Position numbers and translations under genes: made by a program
The notes under the pieces: generated by a model
The model's database searches: none
Told to the model about the DNA's origin: nothing
The model's input: the letters and a program-made list of their open reading frames with translations, nothing else
NCBI GenBank assembly: GCA_024138015.1
Contig: JAMXBB010000010.1
Span: 77,249,541-77,313,540, forward strand
Reading direction: 5' to 3'
DNA from: Lumnitzera littorea
Lineage: Eukaryota; Streptophyta; Magnoliopsida; Myrtales; Combretaceae
DNA length: 64,000 bases
In this document: piece after piece, positions 62,050 through 64,000 of the stretch
Layout: every line of letters starts with the position of its first letter
Numbering within the stretch: the stretch's first letter is position 1

Positions 62050-64000
62050 ATTATCAAGTAATTATTTTCATGCAATGCAACAACCAAGTGTCATCACACA
62101 ACGTAGTCCAGTCCGTTGCAAAATCAAAGTAATTTTACCTGCTCTAATCCAGATTGAGGAGTTTTCATGTTATGCAATAGCTCACAACCAAACCCAGGTT
62201 TATACAATAGAGATACTGCTTTTCCTAAGACTATCCTTCAAACCAATGCCCTTATCCTCATTGCGACCTCCTCTCTTGTCACTTAGTTTAGCTAAGGATG
62301 AGGAAAAGACTAAATTGCTATCCAGCGTTATCTTTTTTGAAAGTGTCAGTGTTTGGTTAGAGAATTCTAATGATCCCCTAAAGGGTTGCAGGGCATGACA
62401 ATTTAGGGTATTAGGGTTGATTAGGATTAGGTTTAGGTTCAATTTTGGGTGTTCAAACAATTTCACACCAATCTAGTCATAATAAACAATCAATCGCAAT
62501 ACAAATTCTAACACGAAGTCAAATACACAAGCACATGCATAAAACTACTTACAATCACAGTCATACACAATCCTATGTCTCCAAGTACTCTAAAATAGTA
62601 TTTCAAATACAGTGAAGTAATAAACTCAGCTTACTTAGAATTCTCGGTCGCTCAATCACTCAATTTCAGGTTGATTCGACTTCGTGTATCTTATAACAAA
62701 AATACGTCTTTTTAGTAATTATATTTTGATGATATATATATATATCTATTAAGTTATGATTTAACTCACTTTTCCATATATACCTATTATTTATTAATGA
62801 TTCACTCTACATTAGCTCGGGGTTCAGTTTCTGAATTAGATTTCAATTTTTGGTTCTAAATTATTTTCAACTATGGGGAATCCTAAATATGCTTGAATCT
62901 TAAAGTGAAATTAATCACATTAAGCTTGAATATTCTAAAAATCATACTAGGTCTTAATTTCGTATTCTAATCTATTCGATACACTCTAACTTTAAGTAAA
63001 GTATCGGATTTACTTTTGATGTAAGAAAATTTTATATTTTTTATCCAATTACCTAAAATTAATTTTTGTATTAGATTTATTTTGTACTGATCTTATTACT
63101 ATATTATCCAATTTAACCTATTATTTCATATTTATTAACATTCTAATTTCACATATTACTAAATTAATGACAATTACTACATAATTCCCATATTAATTGC
63201 AATTAATACTCCAAAGACTAGGATTAGGTTTCCCACATTAAAGATTAACATCCTTAAACATCCAATTACCTTCTAAGTTAGTAATTAATCATTTACTCAT
63301 TTAATTAAGCCAAAATTACTAATTTTCTTCATTATTTTAGGGCTAAAAATTTACTTAAAATTTTCAAAAATTAATTTTTAAAAAAAGGCTTCATAACATT
63401 GTTCTGCATCACTTAAGCATTCTACAAAAAAAAAAAAAAAAAAAAAATTGAGCTCTAAACTACATTTGTAAGCCTATTTATTTCTAATTCTAAATATGGT
63501 TGGTTTTGTCCAATTTCTTAAGAACCTTATATCTACAGACGTGATTAAAATTAATCACTATTTTCCCCTAAATTTATATACAATAAAACATCATAATAAT
63601 AAATTTCATAATTTTCTAGGCATAATTAATAATTTTAAGAAATTTTGCAAAATCTGAAAAGACTTGAGACTCACCTAGTTCGAAAGCTTTTTGGCTTCCA
63701 ACACTAGTTCAAGTGTGTCAACCGATCCAGGTAGTAGGTTTAGAGTAGGGTGGTGGTGGTGGTGGTTCAGCTCTGGGTGGTAGTGGTGGTTTAGTTCCAA
63801 GCGGTAGTGATGTGTAGGTTCCGCCTACTTACACTATCTGTACAGATTTGAGACAAAATTTCTAAAACCCTAATTTTTCTTCTCAATTTCGGTTCTCTCA
63901 ATTTTTTTCCAGTTCCTAATTGACCAAATGAGCTTTGTAAATTTTCTTACTATTTATAGAGCCTTGTAGGAATTGTTGTGCATTAATTAAGACAAGACAA
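62050..64000 (-). repeat. dispersed repeat R2, minus copy (LTR-like), runs off the window
   Basis: Reverse complement of the 47.3-49.5 kb repeat in ordered blocks, described there. On the minus strand it has a CTATAAATAG box at 63952-63961 followed by a leader rich in GAGA and AATTAGGG words. A GTGGTGGTGGTGG run lies at 63751-63763 and an A23-type tract at 63426-63447. No coding domain. Confidence 0.6.

Noticed and set aside
62075..62466. Overlapping frames of 88 and 107 codons
   Set aside because: They fall in the R2 LTR-like repeat, on both strands, without any domain.
1..64000. CRISPR array, prokaryotic defence or operon-type system
   Set aside because: No regularly spaced short repeats, and all genes are intron-containing plant genes or retroelements.

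Overview
This is a 64 kb stretch of nuclear DNA from a flowering plant, probably a eudicot. It is strongly AT-rich, its genes have many short exons with GT...AG introns, and most of the rest is decayed Ty1/copia, Ty3/gypsy and L1-type LINE sequence. Few open reading frames exceed 100 codons because the genes are split by introns and the transposons are full of stops. There is one undetermined base (position 56960), so this is assembled genomic sequence. I cannot name the species.

Three intact protein-coding genes can be rebuilt exon by exon, each with all phases closing. (1) A plus-strand plastid-type rhomboid-like protein (RBL9-like), coding exons between 20172 and 23524, 466 aa. It has lost the catalytic serine and the oxyanion asparagine, so it is probably a non-proteolytic rhomboid. 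(2) A plus-strand AWPM-19/PM19-like plasma-membrane protein, 30767-32340, four exons, 173 aa, with an ABRE/G-box and an RY element together about 150 bp upstream, which fits ABA- and seed-type regulation. (3) A minus-strand RCC1-repeat (beta-propeller) protein, 41821 down to 36728, eleven exons, 395 aa, whose short first exon was recovered from splice signals and reading phase.

Layout. 1-1541: a long imperfect inverted repeat. 2081-3576: a gypsy gag/pol remnant cut short in reverse transcriptase. 3577-9170: a SIRE-like copia remnant with LTR, PBS, gag, protease, integrase and the start of RT. 9170-15460: diverged LTR-like repeats. 15468-17272: a small non-autonomous LTR element with two recognisable LTRs and a primer-binding site. 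18180-18960: a GC-richer island with palindromes, just upstream of the rhomboid gene. 24240-28830: L1 LINE pieces, one interrupted by about 1 kb of foreign sequence. 30.6-41.8 kb: the two other genes. 42105-43255: a foldback-like element next to the RCC1 gene 5' end. 43290-46640: two minus-strand LINE 3' remnants around a tandem duplication and an LTR-like repeat. 47.3-49.5 kb: an LTR-like repeat. 51.5-60.1 kb: a minus-strand copia element split by about 4.75 kb of inserted sequence. 60.4-64 kb: further LTR-like repeats running off the window.

The three genes do not form a pathway; they are ordinary single-copy-looking plant genes set in repeats. I found no CRISPR, operon, rRNA or convincing tRNA. 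The most interesting points are the catalytically degenerate rhomboid, the hidden LINE and copia nesting, the two long inverted repeats, and a hairpin-plus-N structure that looks like an assembly fault.
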